A model generated the notes under the pieces. The model ran no database searches. It saw nothing but the letters and a program-made list of their open reading frames with translations, and was not told the origin of the DNA. Positions 25,085 to 34,230 of a DNA stretch of 64,000 nucleotides are shown here, in pieces (position 1 is the stretch's first letter; each line of letters opens with the position of its first letter). Position numbers and translations under genes: made by a program. The DNA comes from an uncultured Lachnospiraceae bacterium (GTDB taxonomy: Bacteria > Bacillota > Clostridia > Lachnospirales > Lachnospiraceae), in the NCBI GenBank assembly GCA_900550235.1, contig URRQ01000008.1, positions 3,390 through 67,389 on the forward strand, read 5' to 3'.

Positions 25085-25093
25085 TGTTATAAT
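25085..25093 (+). promoter_or_regulatory. Extended -10 promoter for beta-CASP gene
   Basis: TGTTATAAT at 25085-25093 has the TGn extension. No convincing -35 lies at the right distance. It suggests expression of the next gene independent of sigE. Confidence 0.5.
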
Positions 25094-25118
25094 GTAGAGA
25101 AAGAAAGGGGTTGGATAT

Positions 25119-26723
25119 ATGAGATTGACATTTATCGGTGCAGCCCACGAAGTAACGGGAAGCTGCCATTTATTGGAAGCCTGTGGAAAAAGAATTTTGA
25201 TTGATTGTGGAATGGAACAAGGGCCGGATATTTATGAGAATCAGGACATTCCGGTAATGCCGGGAGATATCGATTTTGTACTCTTGACACATGCACATAT
25301 TGATCATTCGGGTTTGGTGCCATTGCTATGTAGGCAGGGATTCCACGGACAAATTGTTACCACATTTGCAACATCTGACTTGTGCAACATTATGTTGCGA
25401 GATAGTGCGCACATTCAAGAATTTGAAGCAGAATGGCGGAATCGTAAGGCGAGACGTTCTGGCGCGGAGTTGTATGTTCCTCTTTATGAGATGCAGGATG
25501 CCTTGGATGCTATAGAATTGCTTGCGCCTTGTGACTATGGACAAAAAATTGAACTGTGTGACGGGATTGAAGTGCGATTTACAGATGTGGGACATCTCTT
25601 AGGTTCTGCTTGTATTGAAATTTGGATTGAAGAAGATGGCATTTCTAAAAAGATTGTATTTTCGGGTGATGTAGGAAATACGAATCAGCCGATTATTAAG
25701 GATCCCGGAGGAGTGGAAGAAGCCGACTATGTTGTGATTGAATCGACGTATGGTAATCGGACACATGGTGTGGAACGTCCGGATTATGTAGGAGATTTTT
25801 CGAAAATCTTAAAAGAAACCTTTGATAAAGGCGGTAATGTTGTGATTCCATCTTTCGCAGTAGGAAGAACGCAGGAACTTCTATACTTTATCCGTGAGAT
25901 TAAAGAACGGAATTTAATACCGGAATATCCGGAGTTCGATGTGTATGTAGATAGTCCATTGGCAATAGAAGCAACGAATGTATTTACTAAGAATATGAAA
26001 GGTTGCTTTGATGAGGAAGCAATGGATTTAGTAGAAAGAGGAATCAATCCATTGGTATTTCCGGGATTGAAATTATCTACGACAAGTGAAGACTCAAAAG
26101 CAATCAATTTTGATAGCAAACCAAAAGTAATCATCTCTGCATCTGGTATGTGTGAAGCGGGACGTATTCGTCATCATTTGAAACATAATTTGTGGAGACC
26201 GGAGTGCACAATCCTCTTTGTAGGATACCAGGCTGTGGGAACTCTTGGGCGTAAGTTGATCGAGGGGGCTCCGATGGTGAAATTATTTGGTGAAGAAATT
26301 GAGGTAGCAGCCCGAATCGAATCATTAAAAGGAATCAGCGGTCATGCAGATATGAATGGATTATTAGATTGGTTATCTCATTTCAAATCTGATGTACAGC
26401 ATGTATTTGTTGTACATGGAGAAGATGCGGTGACAGATGAATTTGCAGAGACTATCCGCCATACGTTTGGATATGAGGCATTAGCTCCGTATTCCGGAGG
26501 TTGTGTGGATCTTGCTACGAATCAGATTGTGACGGAAGGCGTGAAAGTCCGGAAGAAAGCTATGAAGGCGTCTACCGTACGGGCTGCCAATGCATTTGCT
26601 AGAGTTGTAGCAGCCGGTAAGCGATTGATGAGTGTAATCATGAAGAATGAAGGAGTTGCTAATAAAGACCTTGCCAAATTTGAATCACAGATTCAAAATC
26701 TTGCGGATAAGTGGGATCGTTAG
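25119..26723 (+). CDS. MBL-fold beta-CASP protein, putative RNase
   Basis: Beta-CASP metallo-beta-lactamase proteins with an RMMBL motif are metal-dependent RNA (or DNA) processing nucleases. The 534-residue sequence has the zinc motif THAHIDHSGL near residue 55, GHLLGSACIEI, FSGDVGN, VIESTYGNR and the beta-CASP block PSFAVGRTQELLY...YVDSPLA. Near the end it has the RMMBL part ASGMCEAGRIRHHL and GHADMNGLLDWL...VHGE. Residues 455-534 form a charged C-terminal extension that may bind nucleic acid. It is not RNase J and lacks the usual C-terminal domain. It lies between sigE and sigG, which are usually adjacent. Confidence 0.9.
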   Translation: MRLTFIGAAHEVTGSCHLLEACGKRILIDCGMEQGPDIYENQDIPVMPGDIDFVLLTHAHIDHSGLVPLLCRQGFHGQIVTTFATSDLCNIMLRDSAHIQEFEAEWRNRKARRSGAELYVPLYEMQDALDAIELLAPCDYGQKIELCDGIEVRFTDVGHLLGSACIEIWIEEDGISKKIVFSGDVGNTNQPIIKDPGGVEEADYVVIESTYGNRTHGVERPDYVGDFSKILKETFDKGGNVVIPSFAVGRTQELLYFIREIKERNLIPEYPEFDVYVDSPLAIEATNVFTKNMKGCFDEEAMDLVERGINPLVFPGLKLSTTSEDSKAINFDSKPKVIISASGMCEAGRIRHHLKHNLWRPECTILFVGYQAVGTLGRKLIEGAPMVKLFGEEIEVAARIESLKGISGHADMNGLLDWLSHFKSDVQHVFVVHGEDAVTDEFAETIRHTFGYEALAPYSGGCVDLATNQIVTEGVKVRKKAMKASTVRAANAFARVVAAGKRLMSVIMKNEGVANKDLAKFESQIQNLADKWDR

Positions 26724-26762
26724 AGGTCAAGGGGCAAAAGTATCTTAATATGTGAATAGAAG

Positions 26763-26820
26763 GAGCCATTTTGTGAATCCTCTTCTTAGACTATAAGAAG
26801 AGGAGGATACAAAATGGCTC
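26763..26820 (+). promoter_or_regulatory. Hairpin sequestering the sigG ribosome site and start codon
   Basis: Bases 26763-26774 pair perfectly with 26809-26820 (12 bp, including the ATG). Bases 26777-26787 pair with 26798-26808 (11 bp, one G-U, including AGGAGG). Only a two-base bulge and a 10-base loop are unpaired. There is no T-run, so it should act on translation rather than transcription. Confidence 0.8.
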
Positions 26821-27590
26821 TTAATAAAGTAGAAATATGTGGCGTAAACACGTCAACTCTTCCCTTGCTGGGAGAGGAGGAAAAAGAGAAATTATTAGAA
26901 AAAATCAAGGCTGGAGATGAAGAGGCGAAAGAAAAATATATTAAAGGAAATTTAAGACTTGTCTTAAGCGTAATCAAACGGTTTTCAAGCAGTAATGAAA
27001 ATCCAGATGATCTGTTTCAGATTGGCTGCATAGGTCTGATTAAAGCAATCAATAATTTTAATACGGAATTAAATGTGAAATTCTCTACGTATGCAGTTCC
27101 AATGATCATCGGTGAGATCAGAAGATATATGAGAGATAATAACGCAATCCGTGTAAGCAGATCTCTTCGAGATACAGCATATAAAGCAATCTATGCAAGA
27201 GAAAGCTATATGAAAAAGAATCTGAAGGAACCGACAGTAGAAGAAATTTCACAAGAAATCAGTATTTCAAAAGAGGAGATTGTGCAGGCGTTAGATGCGA
27301 TTCAAGTTCCGATGAGCTTGCAGGAGCCGGTATATAGTGATGGAGGAGATACGCTTTATGTCATGGACCAATTAAGCGATAAAAAAAACAAAGAAGAAAC
27401 CTGGGTGGAAGAACTTTCGTTGGCTGCAGCTATGGAGCGATTGGGAAAGAGAGAAAAGAATATTATCCGAATGCGTTTTTTTGAAGGAAGGACGCAGATG
27501 GAAATTGCGAGAGATATTCATATTTCTCAGGCACAGGTTAGCAGGTTGGAAAAAAATGCTTTGAAAACGATGCGCCAGTATTTATCTTAA
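26814..27590 (+). CDS. sigG: RNA polymerase sporulation sigma factor SigG
   Basis: SigG is the late forespore sigma factor. The 258-residue product starts MALNKVEICGVNTSTLPLL, typical of SigG, and lacks a pro-sequence. Region 2 is NLRLVLSVIKRFSSSNENPDDLFQIGCIGL with KFSTYAVPMIIGEIRRYMRD. Region 3 includes VSRSLRDTAYKAI, and region 4 RLGKREKNIIRMRFFEGRTQMEIARDIHISQAQVSRLEK. AGGAGG is eight bases upstream, but ribosome site and start codon are both inside a long stem. The gene follows the beta-CASP gene rather than sigE directly. TGAATA at 26753-26758 would suit a sigma-F/sigma-G -35, but I cannot match a -10 to it. Confidence 0.97.
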   Translation: MALNKVEICGVNTSTLPLLGEEEKEKLLEKIKAGDEEAKEKYIKGNLRLVLSVIKRFSSSNENPDDLFQIGCIGLIKAINNFNTELNVKFSTYAVPMIIGEIRRYMRDNNAIRVSRSLRDTAYKAIYARESYMKKNLKEPTVEEISQEISISKEEIVQALDAIQVPMSLQEPVYSDGGDTLYVMDQLSDKKNKEETWVEELSLAAAMERLGKREKNIIRMRFFEGRTQMEIARDIHISQAQVSRLEKNALKTMRQYLS

Positions 27591-27616
27591 GATTGTGCAA
27601 TTGCACAATCTTTTAT
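27589..27616 (+). terminator. Terminator after sigG
   Basis: AAGATTGTGC (27589-27598) pairs perfectly with GCACAATCTT (27603-27612) around AATT, with T-rich sequence after. It overlaps the sigG stop codon. Confidence 0.85.
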
Positions 27617-27675
27617 TTTATAGTTGAATTTTGCTGAAAACCATAATATGATAATGGATATAAAGGAGAGGAACC

Positions 27676-28356
27676 ATGTATAAGCTATGTATATTTGATT
27701 TGGACGGGACGTTGACAGATACATTGGAATCCCTGACATATTCTGTCAATGCGACATTAAAAGAGCTGGAACTTCCGGAGATTACAATGGAGCAGTGTAG
27801 AGAATTTGTTGGAAATGGAGCAAAAGTGTTAATTGAAAAAGCATTGAAAGCTTCCGGAGATTGTGAGTTAGTTCTGCTGGATCGTGGGATGGAGACGTAC
27901 AAACGAATATTTGGCGAGAATTGTACATATCATGTAGAACCATACGATGATGTACTTCAAATGTTGGATGAATTGCAGAATATGGGAATACAAACGGCAG
28001 TTCTATCAAATAAGCCTCATTTACAAACGGTTGATGTAGTAACGGATATTTTGGGAAAAGAACGATTTGCATATATTTTAGGGCAAAGAGATGGAATTGC
28101 AAGAAAACCAGATCCGGCTGGAATCTATGAGATTATATCAGGGGCAGGAATTACCAAAGAGGAATGTTTGTATATTGGGGATTCGGAAGTAGATATGGAA
28201 ACTGCGAAGAGAGCAGAAGTGACCAGCGTGGGTGTGACGTGGGGATTCCGCTCAAAGGACGTGTTAAAACAAGCAGGCGCGGATTATTTGATCGATACAC
28301 CGCGGGAGCTTATGGAAATTATGAAAAACACATACAAAATGAAGGAGGAAATTTAA
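27676..28356 (+). CDS. HAD-superfamily phosphatase, phosphoglycolate phosphatase-like
   Basis: This is a cytoplasmic HAD hydrolase of the Gph/PgmB subfamily, 226 residues. Motif I is FDLDGTLTDT (nucleophile Asp9, general acid Asp11), motif II is TAVLSNKPH, motif III Lys is in GIARKPDP, and motif IV is YIGDSEVDMETAKRA. A helical cap lies between motifs I and II. The substrate cannot be fixed; phosphoglycolate or a sugar phosphate are possibilities. AAAGGAG precedes the ATG. Its stop is two bases from the next small gene, so the two are probably coupled. Confidence 0.88.
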   Translation: MYKLCIFDLDGTLTDTLESLTYSVNATLKELELPEITMEQCREFVGNGAKVLIEKALKASGDCELVLLDRGMETYKRIFGENCTYHVEPYDDVLQMLDELQNMGIQTAVLSNKPHLQTVDVVTDILGKERFAYILGQRDGIARKPDPAGIYEIISGAGITKEECLYIGDSEVDMETAKRAEVTSVGVTWGFRSKDVLKQAGADYLIDTPRELMEIMKNTYKMKEEI

Positions 28357-28357
28357 C

Positions 28358-28621
28358 ATGTATGAGTATGATGAGGATTGTTTAAAAGTTTTTCTTAAGA
28401 ATCAGGAACAGCTTTTTGACGAGCCGGTTGCAGAGACACTAGAAGAGGCGGAAGCATTTCTTGAAGACTGTATGGCGGTAGTGGTGAATTCCATTGATGA
28501 AGTAAGAGATTACTTTGATGAAAGTGGAGCGGATGTAGATGGAATGTCTGACGAAGAGTTGGAAGATGCATCTGAAGTGTTCGTACTTCCGAATGGACAG
28601 TATCTTGTCGTAGAAGGTTAA
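28358..28621 (+). CDS. Small acidic conserved-looking protein, unknown function
   Basis: The 87-residue product is strongly acidic (long Glu/Asp runs, few basic residues) and predicted mostly helical, ending in a short strand VFVLPNGQYLVVEG. I recognise no family. Support as a gene comes from GGAGG well placed before the ATG, tight linkage to the HAD gene and the terminator right after it. Confidence 0.6.
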   Translation: MYEYDEDCLKVFLKNQEQLFDEPVAETLEEAEAFLEDCMAVVVNSIDEVRDYFDESGADVDGMSDEELEDASEVFVLPNGQYLVVEG

Positions 28622-28628
28622 GACGTAC

Positions 28629-28660
28629 AAAAAGCCGGGTCATTTGACTTCGGCTTTTTT
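28629..28660. terminator. Bidirectional terminator
   Basis: AAAAAGCCG (28629-28637) pairs with CGGCTTTTT (28651-28659), extended by GTC/GAC inside, with A and T runs on both flanks. It serves the convergent genes on either side; the reverse gene's stop lies within it. Confidence 0.85.
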
Positions 28661-29071
28661 CAATGCATTTTCGATAGATTTGACGATCATCTGAGAAGTA
28701 TAAGGATTCTCTTGAGGATAGATAATATGTTCTGTTGTTTGTTTTTCGCAGATTTGATCAGCCATATCTTCAATGGCAGGCTGTAATAAGGGATACATAG
28801 CGGCTACTGTTTCATTTAAGTTAACGCAGCGGATAGAGAGAATTCGATCAGAATCTACCGTGACTTCCATCTCAAGATCAGTACTTCCGATAGTAATCTG
28901 ATCCGTGTATATACCGGGCATATATTCCCGAGAGGAATCGGTAGTCTTTTTATCTTTTGGAAAAAACATGAAAGTGAGTAATAAAATTAGTATAATTCCC
29001 AAAACAGCGAAAATAGCGGTATAAATAATTTCTTTCATATGCAAGACAATGATTTTAGTTTTTGAACTCAT
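28640..29071 (-). CDS. Membrane-anchored protein of unknown function
   Basis: The 143-residue product has one N-terminal membrane helix (about 14-36, YTAIFAVLGIILILLLTFMFF), then a soluble part beginning MPGIYTDQITIGSTDLEMEVTVD and ending in a helix SQMIVKSIENALKKAEVK. The soluble part resembles small FMN-binding-like beta domains in strand pattern, but I cannot claim the family. AGGAGG is five bases before the ATG. It is divergent from pth. Confidence 0.65.
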   Translation of the reverse strand: MSSKTKIIVLHMKEIIYTAIFAVLGIILILLLTFMFFPKDKKTTDSSREYMPGIYTDQITIGSTDLEMEVTVDSDRILSIRCVNLNETVAAMYPLLQPAIEDMADQICEKQTTEHIIYPQENPYTSQMIVKSIENALKKAEVK

Positions 29072-29215
29072 GCAGACCTCCTAGTGAATCAGATATTATG
29101 GAATCGTTTGATACAATATATGAGAAAGGAGGGGGAAATATTCATGTCTGCAGGTGACAAAAAGCGAGAGTTCCTGTAAAATATAGAGAATGTAGTAAAA
29201 TGAAGAGGTGACGAT

Positions 29216-29788
29216 ATGTATATTATTGTAGGACTTGGAAATCCAACTTCCCAATACGAGGGAACACGACATAATGTCGGATTTGATGTAATAGATGCAA
29301 TTGCAGATCAGTATAATATAACGATGGATATTCGAAAGCACAGAGCGTTTTGCGGAAAAGGAGTGATTGCAGGACAAAAAGTAATCCTTGCGAAGCCACA
29401 GACATATATGAATTTAAGTGGGGAAAGCGTAAGAAGCCTTGTAGAGTATTATAAGATTGATGAGGAAGAAGAATTGATTGTGATTTATGATGACGTAAGT
29501 TTGGATGTAGGACAACTTCGGATTCGTAAAAAAGGAAGCGCCGGTGGGCATAACGGAATCAAAAATATTATTGCTCATCTAGGACATTCTGTGTTCCCAC
29601 GCATAAAGGTGGGGGTAGGAGAAAAGCCAAAGCACTATGATTTGGCAGATTATGTTTTAGGACATTTCAATAAAGAAGAGCAGGATATAATGGCGGAAAG
29701 CTACAAAAAAGCGTCTCAAGCAATTGAAATGATGGTGACTGGTGAGATTGACGCAGCTATGAATGAATATAATAAGAAGGTAAAATAG
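29216..29788 (+). CDS. pth: Peptidyl-tRNA hydrolase
   Basis: Pth releases peptides from peptidyl-tRNA that drops off ribosomes. The 190-residue protein has the family start YIIVGLGNPTSQYEGTRHNVGF with catalytic His19. It also has KPQTYMNLSGESV, VIYDDVSLDVGQLRIRKKGSAGGHNGIKNI with catalytic Asp93, and the C-terminal YVLGHF. GAGGTG precedes the ATG. It is followed by mfd after two bases, a common pairing in Firmicutes. Confidence 0.97.
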   Translation: MYIIVGLGNPTSQYEGTRHNVGFDVIDAIADQYNITMDIRKHRAFCGKGVIAGQKVILAKPQTYMNLSGESVRSLVEYYKIDEEEELIVIYDDVSLDVGQLRIRKKGSAGGHNGIKNIIAHLGHSVFPRIKVGVGEKPKHYDLADYVLGHFNKEEQDIMAESYKKASQAIEMMVTGEIDAAMNEYNKKVK

Positions 29789-29790
29789 AT

Positions 29791-32700
29791 ATGCGAAGCT
29801 TTACGGAACCGCTAAAAGAGTTGGCGGAATTTGAAACGATACAACGTGAAATGAAAAAAGAAACGGGAATGATCCAGATTGCAGGCTGTGTCAATTCTCA
29901 AAAAACACATATGATGTATGCGCTAAGCGATGGTTCAAGAAAGAGAATCATCGCTGTTTCAAGTGAAGGAAAAGCAAAAGAAATCTGCGAAGAGTACAAA
30001 TTCCTGGATGAAAATGTGTACTATTATCCTCCGAAGGATCTACTGTTCTATCAGGCGGACATTCGAGGAAAAGTTTTGCTGAAACAACGAATGGGAGTGA
30101 TCCAGGCAATTTTGGAAGATGAAGAGGTAACGGTTGTCACAAGTTTTGATGGATTTATGGATGCATTACTTCCGGCAGAAAAAATTAGGCAACGGGTTAT
30201 AAAACTATCCAATACAGATACTGTAGATTTTGAGGAATTGAAGAAAAAAATAGCCGATTTAGGCTACGATCGGGAAGTACAGATTGAAGGACCGGGACAA
30301 TTTGCAGTTCGGGGAGGAATTCTGGATGTATTTCCGATTACAGAAGAAGTACCGATCCGTATTGAGTTTTGGGGAGATGAGATTGATTCTATTCGTACGT
30401 TTGATGTAGACAGTCAGCGTTCTATTGAAAATCTAGAAGCCATTGAAATCTATCCGGCAACGGATTTTCCGGAGGAGGAGGGGCAAAGAGTCTCCTTTTT
30501 AGATTATTTTGAGAAAGAAGAAAGTATTCTGTTTCTAGATGAGCCGGCAAGATTGCAGGAAAAGGGTGAAGGAGTCGAAGAGGAGTATCTTGAAGCACAG
30601 AAAAATCGTCTGGAAGCAGGAATGGAAGTGACGGATGTTCGGATTCCGCTCTATCATACAAAAGACGTGATCAAGAAGATGAATGAATATTATTGTATTG
30701 GCTTTAGCGCGCTTGAGACAAGGGTAAAAGAATTCAAAACCAATCATCTATATAGTATTCATGCGAAAAGCGTCAATCCGTATAATAATAGTTTTGAGAT
30801 GTTGACGAGAGATTTGAAACGATTAAAACGTAACGGATATCGAGTAGTGCTTTTGTCCGGATCCAGAACAAGAGCCAGACGTTTGGCGGAAGATCTACGT
30901 GATTATAATTTGAGCAGTTATTATAGTGAAGACAAAGAACGGGTTGTGATGCCGGGAGAAATATTGACAACGTTTGGTCATGTGGCAGAAGGATATGAAT
31001 ACCCGATGTTGAAATTTACAGTCATATCTGAGACGGATATATTCGGGCGAGGCAAGAAAAAAAGAAAGCGTAAAATTTATGAAGGACAGAAGATTCAAAG
31101 TTTTTCAGAACTGAAAATAGGAGATTATGTTGTTCATGAGAATCACGGACTTGGAATTTATCAAGGAATCGAAAAGATGGATATTGATAAAACGTCTAAG
31201 GATTACATGAAAATTTCTTATGCAGGAGGAAGTAATCTCTATATTCCTGCGACGCAGCTGGATCTGATTCAAAAATATGCGGACGCAGATGCGAAGAAAC
31301 CAAAACTAAATCGCCTTGGAACGCAAGAATGGACGAAGACAAAGACGAAAGTGCGGGGAGCAGTCAAAGAAATCGCAAAGGATCTTGTGGAATTGTATGC
31401 TGCAAGACAAAAAGAGGAAGGATTCGTCTATGGACCGGATACGGTATGGCAGAAAGAATTTGAAGAGATGTTCCCGTTTGAAGAAACAGAAGATCAGATC
31501 ATGGCGATCGATGCGGTAAAACAAGATATGGAAAGCCGGAAGATTATGGATCGCCTCATCTGTGGAGATGTTGGATATGGGAAAACAGAGATTGCGATTC
31601 GAGCAGCATTTAAAGCAGTGCAAGAAAGCAAACAGGTTGTATATCTTGTGCCGACAACGATACTTGCACAACAACATTATAATACGTTTGTACAGCGTAT
31701 GAAAGATTTCCCGGTGAGAATTGATCTGATGTGCAGATTCCGGACACCGACTCAGCAAAAGAAGACAATAGAGGATTCAAAAAAAGGGTTGGTAGACATT
31801 ATCATTGGGACACATCGTGTATTAAGCGATGATTTGAAATTCAAAGACTTGGGACTTTTGATCATTGATGAAGAACAACGCTTTGGAGTTCAGCACAAAG
31901 AAAAGATTAAGAAACTAAAAGAAAATGTGGACGTGCTTACTTTAACAGCGACTCCGATTCCGAGAACACTTCATATGAGTTTGATAGGGATTCGAGATAT
32001 GAGCGTTCTGGAAGAAGCGCCGCAAGATCGAATGCCGATCCAAACCTATGTGATGGAATATAACGATGAAATGGTTCGAGAGGCGATTCAAAGAGAACTT
32101 TCCCGTCAAGGACAAGTGTATTATGTATATAACAAAGTAAAGGATATCGAAGAAGTAGCAGACAGGATTCAAAGTCTTGTGCCGGATGCTGTAGTAGCTT
32201 ACGCGCATGGGCAGATGAGCGAACATCAGCTAGAGCAGATTATGTTTGACTTTATCAATGGGGAGATTGACGTTCTTGTCTCTACAACAATCATCGAAAC
32301 CGGGCTTGATATATCCAATGCAAACACAATGATCATTCATGAAGCAGATAAACTGGGACTTTCACAGCTTTATCAGCTGCGTGGCCGTGTGGGACGCTCC
32401 AATCGAATGGCTTATGCGTTTATGCTTTATAAGAGAGACAAGCTGTTAAAAGAGATTGCTGAAAAAAGACTTGCCGCAATTCGAGAATTTACAGATCTTG
32501 GTTCAGGATTTAAAATCGCTATGCGCGATTTGGAAATCCGTGGAGCCGGTAATCTTCTTGGCGCGGAACAGCATGGACATATGGAAGCGGTTGGATATGA
32601 TTTATATTGCAAGATGTTGAATGAAGCGGTGAAGCATCTAAAAGGAGAGATGGAAGAGGAAGAATCTTATAATACAACGATCGACCTGAATGTAGATGCA

Positions 32701-33132
32701 TATATACCGGCATCTTATATACCGAATGAATATCAGAAATTGGACGTCTACAAACGAATTGCCAGTATTGAAAATGAAGAGGAAATGGACGATATGGTGG
32801 AAGAGCTGATCGATCGATTTGGAGACATCCCAAGAAAGGTGCAGCAACTTTTGAATATTGCGGCGCTCAAAGCATTAGCGCATCAAGCGTATATTATTGC
32901 CATTGAACAAAAAGGAGAAGAATATAAATTTACCATGTATGAAAAAGCAAAGGTAAAAGCGGATCAGATTCCGATACTCTTACAACAATTCAAGGGGAAT
33001 CTGACGTTCAAAGTGGATACAAATCCATATTTTCTCTATGAAAAGAAAAGCCGTAACAAAAAAGAAAAAGATGAGAGCATCTTAGAATGTGTAAAAAGTG
33101 TGATAACGGGGATTCAGGGATTGATTGAATAG
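29791..33132 (+). CDS. mfd: Transcription-repair coupling factor Mfd
   Basis: Mfd is a DNA translocase that removes RNA polymerase stalled at lesions and recruits UvrA. The 1113-residue protein holds, in order, the UvrB-like N-terminal domain (GGILDVFPITEEVPIRIEFWGDEIDSIR) and the RNA polymerase-interacting domain (GDYVVHENHGLGIYQGIE). The helicase motor follows with Walker A GDVGYGKTEIAIRAAFKA, DEEQ box LLIIDEEQRFGVQHKE, TATPIPRTLHMSL, TTIIETGLDI and QLRGRVGRSNR, and then a C-terminal TRCF domain. It is slightly shorter than the Bacillus protein (1177) but complete. It likely shares an mRNA with pth. Confidence 0.97.
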   Translation: MRSFTEPLKELAEFETIQREMKKETGMIQIAGCVNSQKTHMMYALSDGSRKRIIAVSSEGKAKEICEEYKFLDENVYYYPPKDLLFYQADIRGKVLLKQRMGVIQAILEDEEVTVVTSFDGFMDALLPAEKIRQRVIKLSNTDTVDFEELKKKIADLGYDREVQIEGPGQFAVRGGILDVFPITEEVPIRIEFWGDEIDSIRTFDVDSQRSIENLEAIEIYPATDFPEEEGQRVSFLDYFEKEESILFLDEPARLQEKGEGVEEEYLEAQKNRLEAGMEVTDVRIPLYHTKDVIKKMNEYYCIGFSALETRVKEFKTNHLYSIHAKSVNPYNNSFEMLTRDLKRLKRNGYRVVLLSGSRTRARRLAEDLRDYNLSSYYSEDKERVVMPGEILTTFGHVAEGYEYPMLKFTVISETDIFGRGKKKRKRKIYEGQKIQSFSELKIGDYVVHENHGLGIYQGIEKMDIDKTSKDYMKISYAGGSNLYIPATQLDLIQKYADADAKKPKLNRLGTQEWTKTKTKVRGAVKEIAKDLVELYAARQKEEGFVYGPDTVWQKEFEEMFPFEETEDQIMAIDAVKQDMESRKIMDRLICGDVGYGKTEIAIRAAFKAVQESKQVVYLVPTTILAQQHYNTFVQRMKDFPVRIDLMCRFRTPTQQKKTIEDSKKGLVDIIIGTHRVLSDDLKFKDLGLLIIDEEQRFGVQHKEKIKKLKENVDVLTLTATPIPRTLHMSLIGIRDMSVLEEAPQDRMPIQTYVMEYNDEMVREAIQRELSRQGQVYYVYNKVKDIEEVADRIQSLVPDAVVAYAHGQMSEHQLEQIMFDFINGEIDVLVSTTIIETGLDISNANTMIIHEADKLGLSQLYQLRGRVGRSNRMAYAFMLYKRDKLLKEIAEKRLAAIREFTDLGSGFKIAMRDLEIRGAGNLLGAEQHGHMEAVGYDLYCKMLNEAVKHLKGEMEEEESYNTTIDLNVDAYIPASYIPNEYQKLDVYKRIASIENEEEMDDMVEELIDRFGDIPRKVQQLLNIAALKALAHQAYIIAIEQKGEEYKFTMYEKAKVKADQIPILLQQFKGNLTFKVDTNPYFLYEKKSRNKKEKDESILECVKSVITGIQGLIE

Positions 33133-33149
33133 GAAAAACACGCTATAAT
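33121..33149 (+). promoter_or_regulatory. Sigma-A promoter for prsA-like gene
   Basis: TTGATT (33121-33126), 17 bases, TATAAT (33144-33149), overlapping the end of mfd. Confidence 0.75.
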
Positions 33150-33188
33150 ACTAAATAGTGTTATTTTGAAAAAACCAAGGAGGATACT

Positions 33189-34217
33189 ATGGGTAATACA
33201 AAAAAAGGAATTGCAATGTTGGCGGCGGCAGCAGTATTAGCGTCTACAGCATTGGCAGGATGTGGAAATACAATAGATCAAGGAGCAACCGTCATTACAG
33301 TTGGAGAAGATAAGGTGACAATGGACGTTGCTAATTTCTTTGCAAGACATCAGCAGGCAATTGCACAGATGCAGTACAGTTCTATGTTTGGCGAAGATTT
33401 TTGGGGAATGTCTCTTTCACAAGAAGGAGGAACATTGGAAGACGATGTGAAGAAAAACATTTTGGAAAGCTTGGAACAGATGTATGTCTTAGAAGATCAT
33501 ATGGCAGATTATGGGGTAGAGCTGACGGAAGATGAAAAATCTAAAATTCAAGAAGCCGCAAAAGCGTTTGTAAAAGCAAATAAAGAAGATACTCTTGAAA
33601 AAGTATCCGGAACAGAGGAAACAGTTAGTCGTGTATTGGAACTTGTAACGATTCAGGAAAAAATGCGTCAAGCGATGGTGGCAGACGTAGACACAAATGT
33701 AAGTGATGAAGAAGCTGCTCAGAAAAGCATGCAGTATGTATTTTTCTCATTTACAAAAACAGATAAAGACGGCAAATCGTCTGATATGACAAAAGAAGAA
33801 AAAGCAGAATTGAAGAAAAAAGCAGAAGCTTTTGTAGCAGAGGCAAGAACAGCCGAGGATTTTGAAAAATTAGCAGAAAAAGAAGAACTTACTGCAAGCA
33901 CGATGACGTTTGATAAAGAGCAGACAACGCCTTCTCCAGAATTTGTCAAAGCGGCGGATGCACTAAAAGAAGGTGAAGTAACAGATGTCATTGAAGGGAC
34001 GACGGGATATTATGTAGGAAAAGTTACAAGTCTTTTTGATAAAGAAGCAACAGAAAAAAAGAAAGAAAATATCGTGTCAGAACGACAGAATACAAAATAT
34101 CAGGAAATTCTTGATGGATTTATGAAAGAAGCAAAGATTAAAGTCAACAAAGATGAATGGAAGAAAGTAAGCTTTAAAAAATTAAAAGTGACAATGAAGC
34201 AAGAAACAAAAAAATAA
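33189..34217 (+). CDS. prsA: PrsA-like lipoprotein foldase (parvulin-type)
   Basis: This is an extracellular chaperone/peptidyl-prolyl isomerase anchored by lipid. The 342-residue protein has a lipoprotein signal (hydrophobic core then LAGC, Cys25), a SurA/PrsA-type N-terminal helical domain, and a parvulin-like segment at about 180-290 (AQKSMQYVFFSFT, LKEGEVTDVIEGTTGYYVGKV). The C-terminal 60 residues are Lys-rich. The parvulin core is divergent, so isomerase activity is uncertain. AAGGAGG precedes the ATG. It has its own promoter and terminator. Confidence 0.85.
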   Translation: MGNTKKGIAMLAAAAVLASTALAGCGNTIDQGATVITVGEDKVTMDVANFFARHQQAIAQMQYSSMFGEDFWGMSLSQEGGTLEDDVKKNILESLEQMYVLEDHMADYGVELTEDEKSKIQEAAKAFVKANKEDTLEKVSGTEETVSRVLELVTIQEKMRQAMVADVDTNVSDEEAAQKSMQYVFFSFTKTDKDGKSSDMTKEEKAELKKKAEAFVAEARTAEDFEKLAEKEELTASTMTFDKEQTTPSPEFVKAADALKEGEVTDVIEGTTGYYVGKVTSLFDKEATEKKKENIVSERQNTKYQEILDGFMKEAKIKVNKDEWKKVSFKKLKVTMKQETKK

Positions 34218-34230
34218 TAAGACAGAATGA

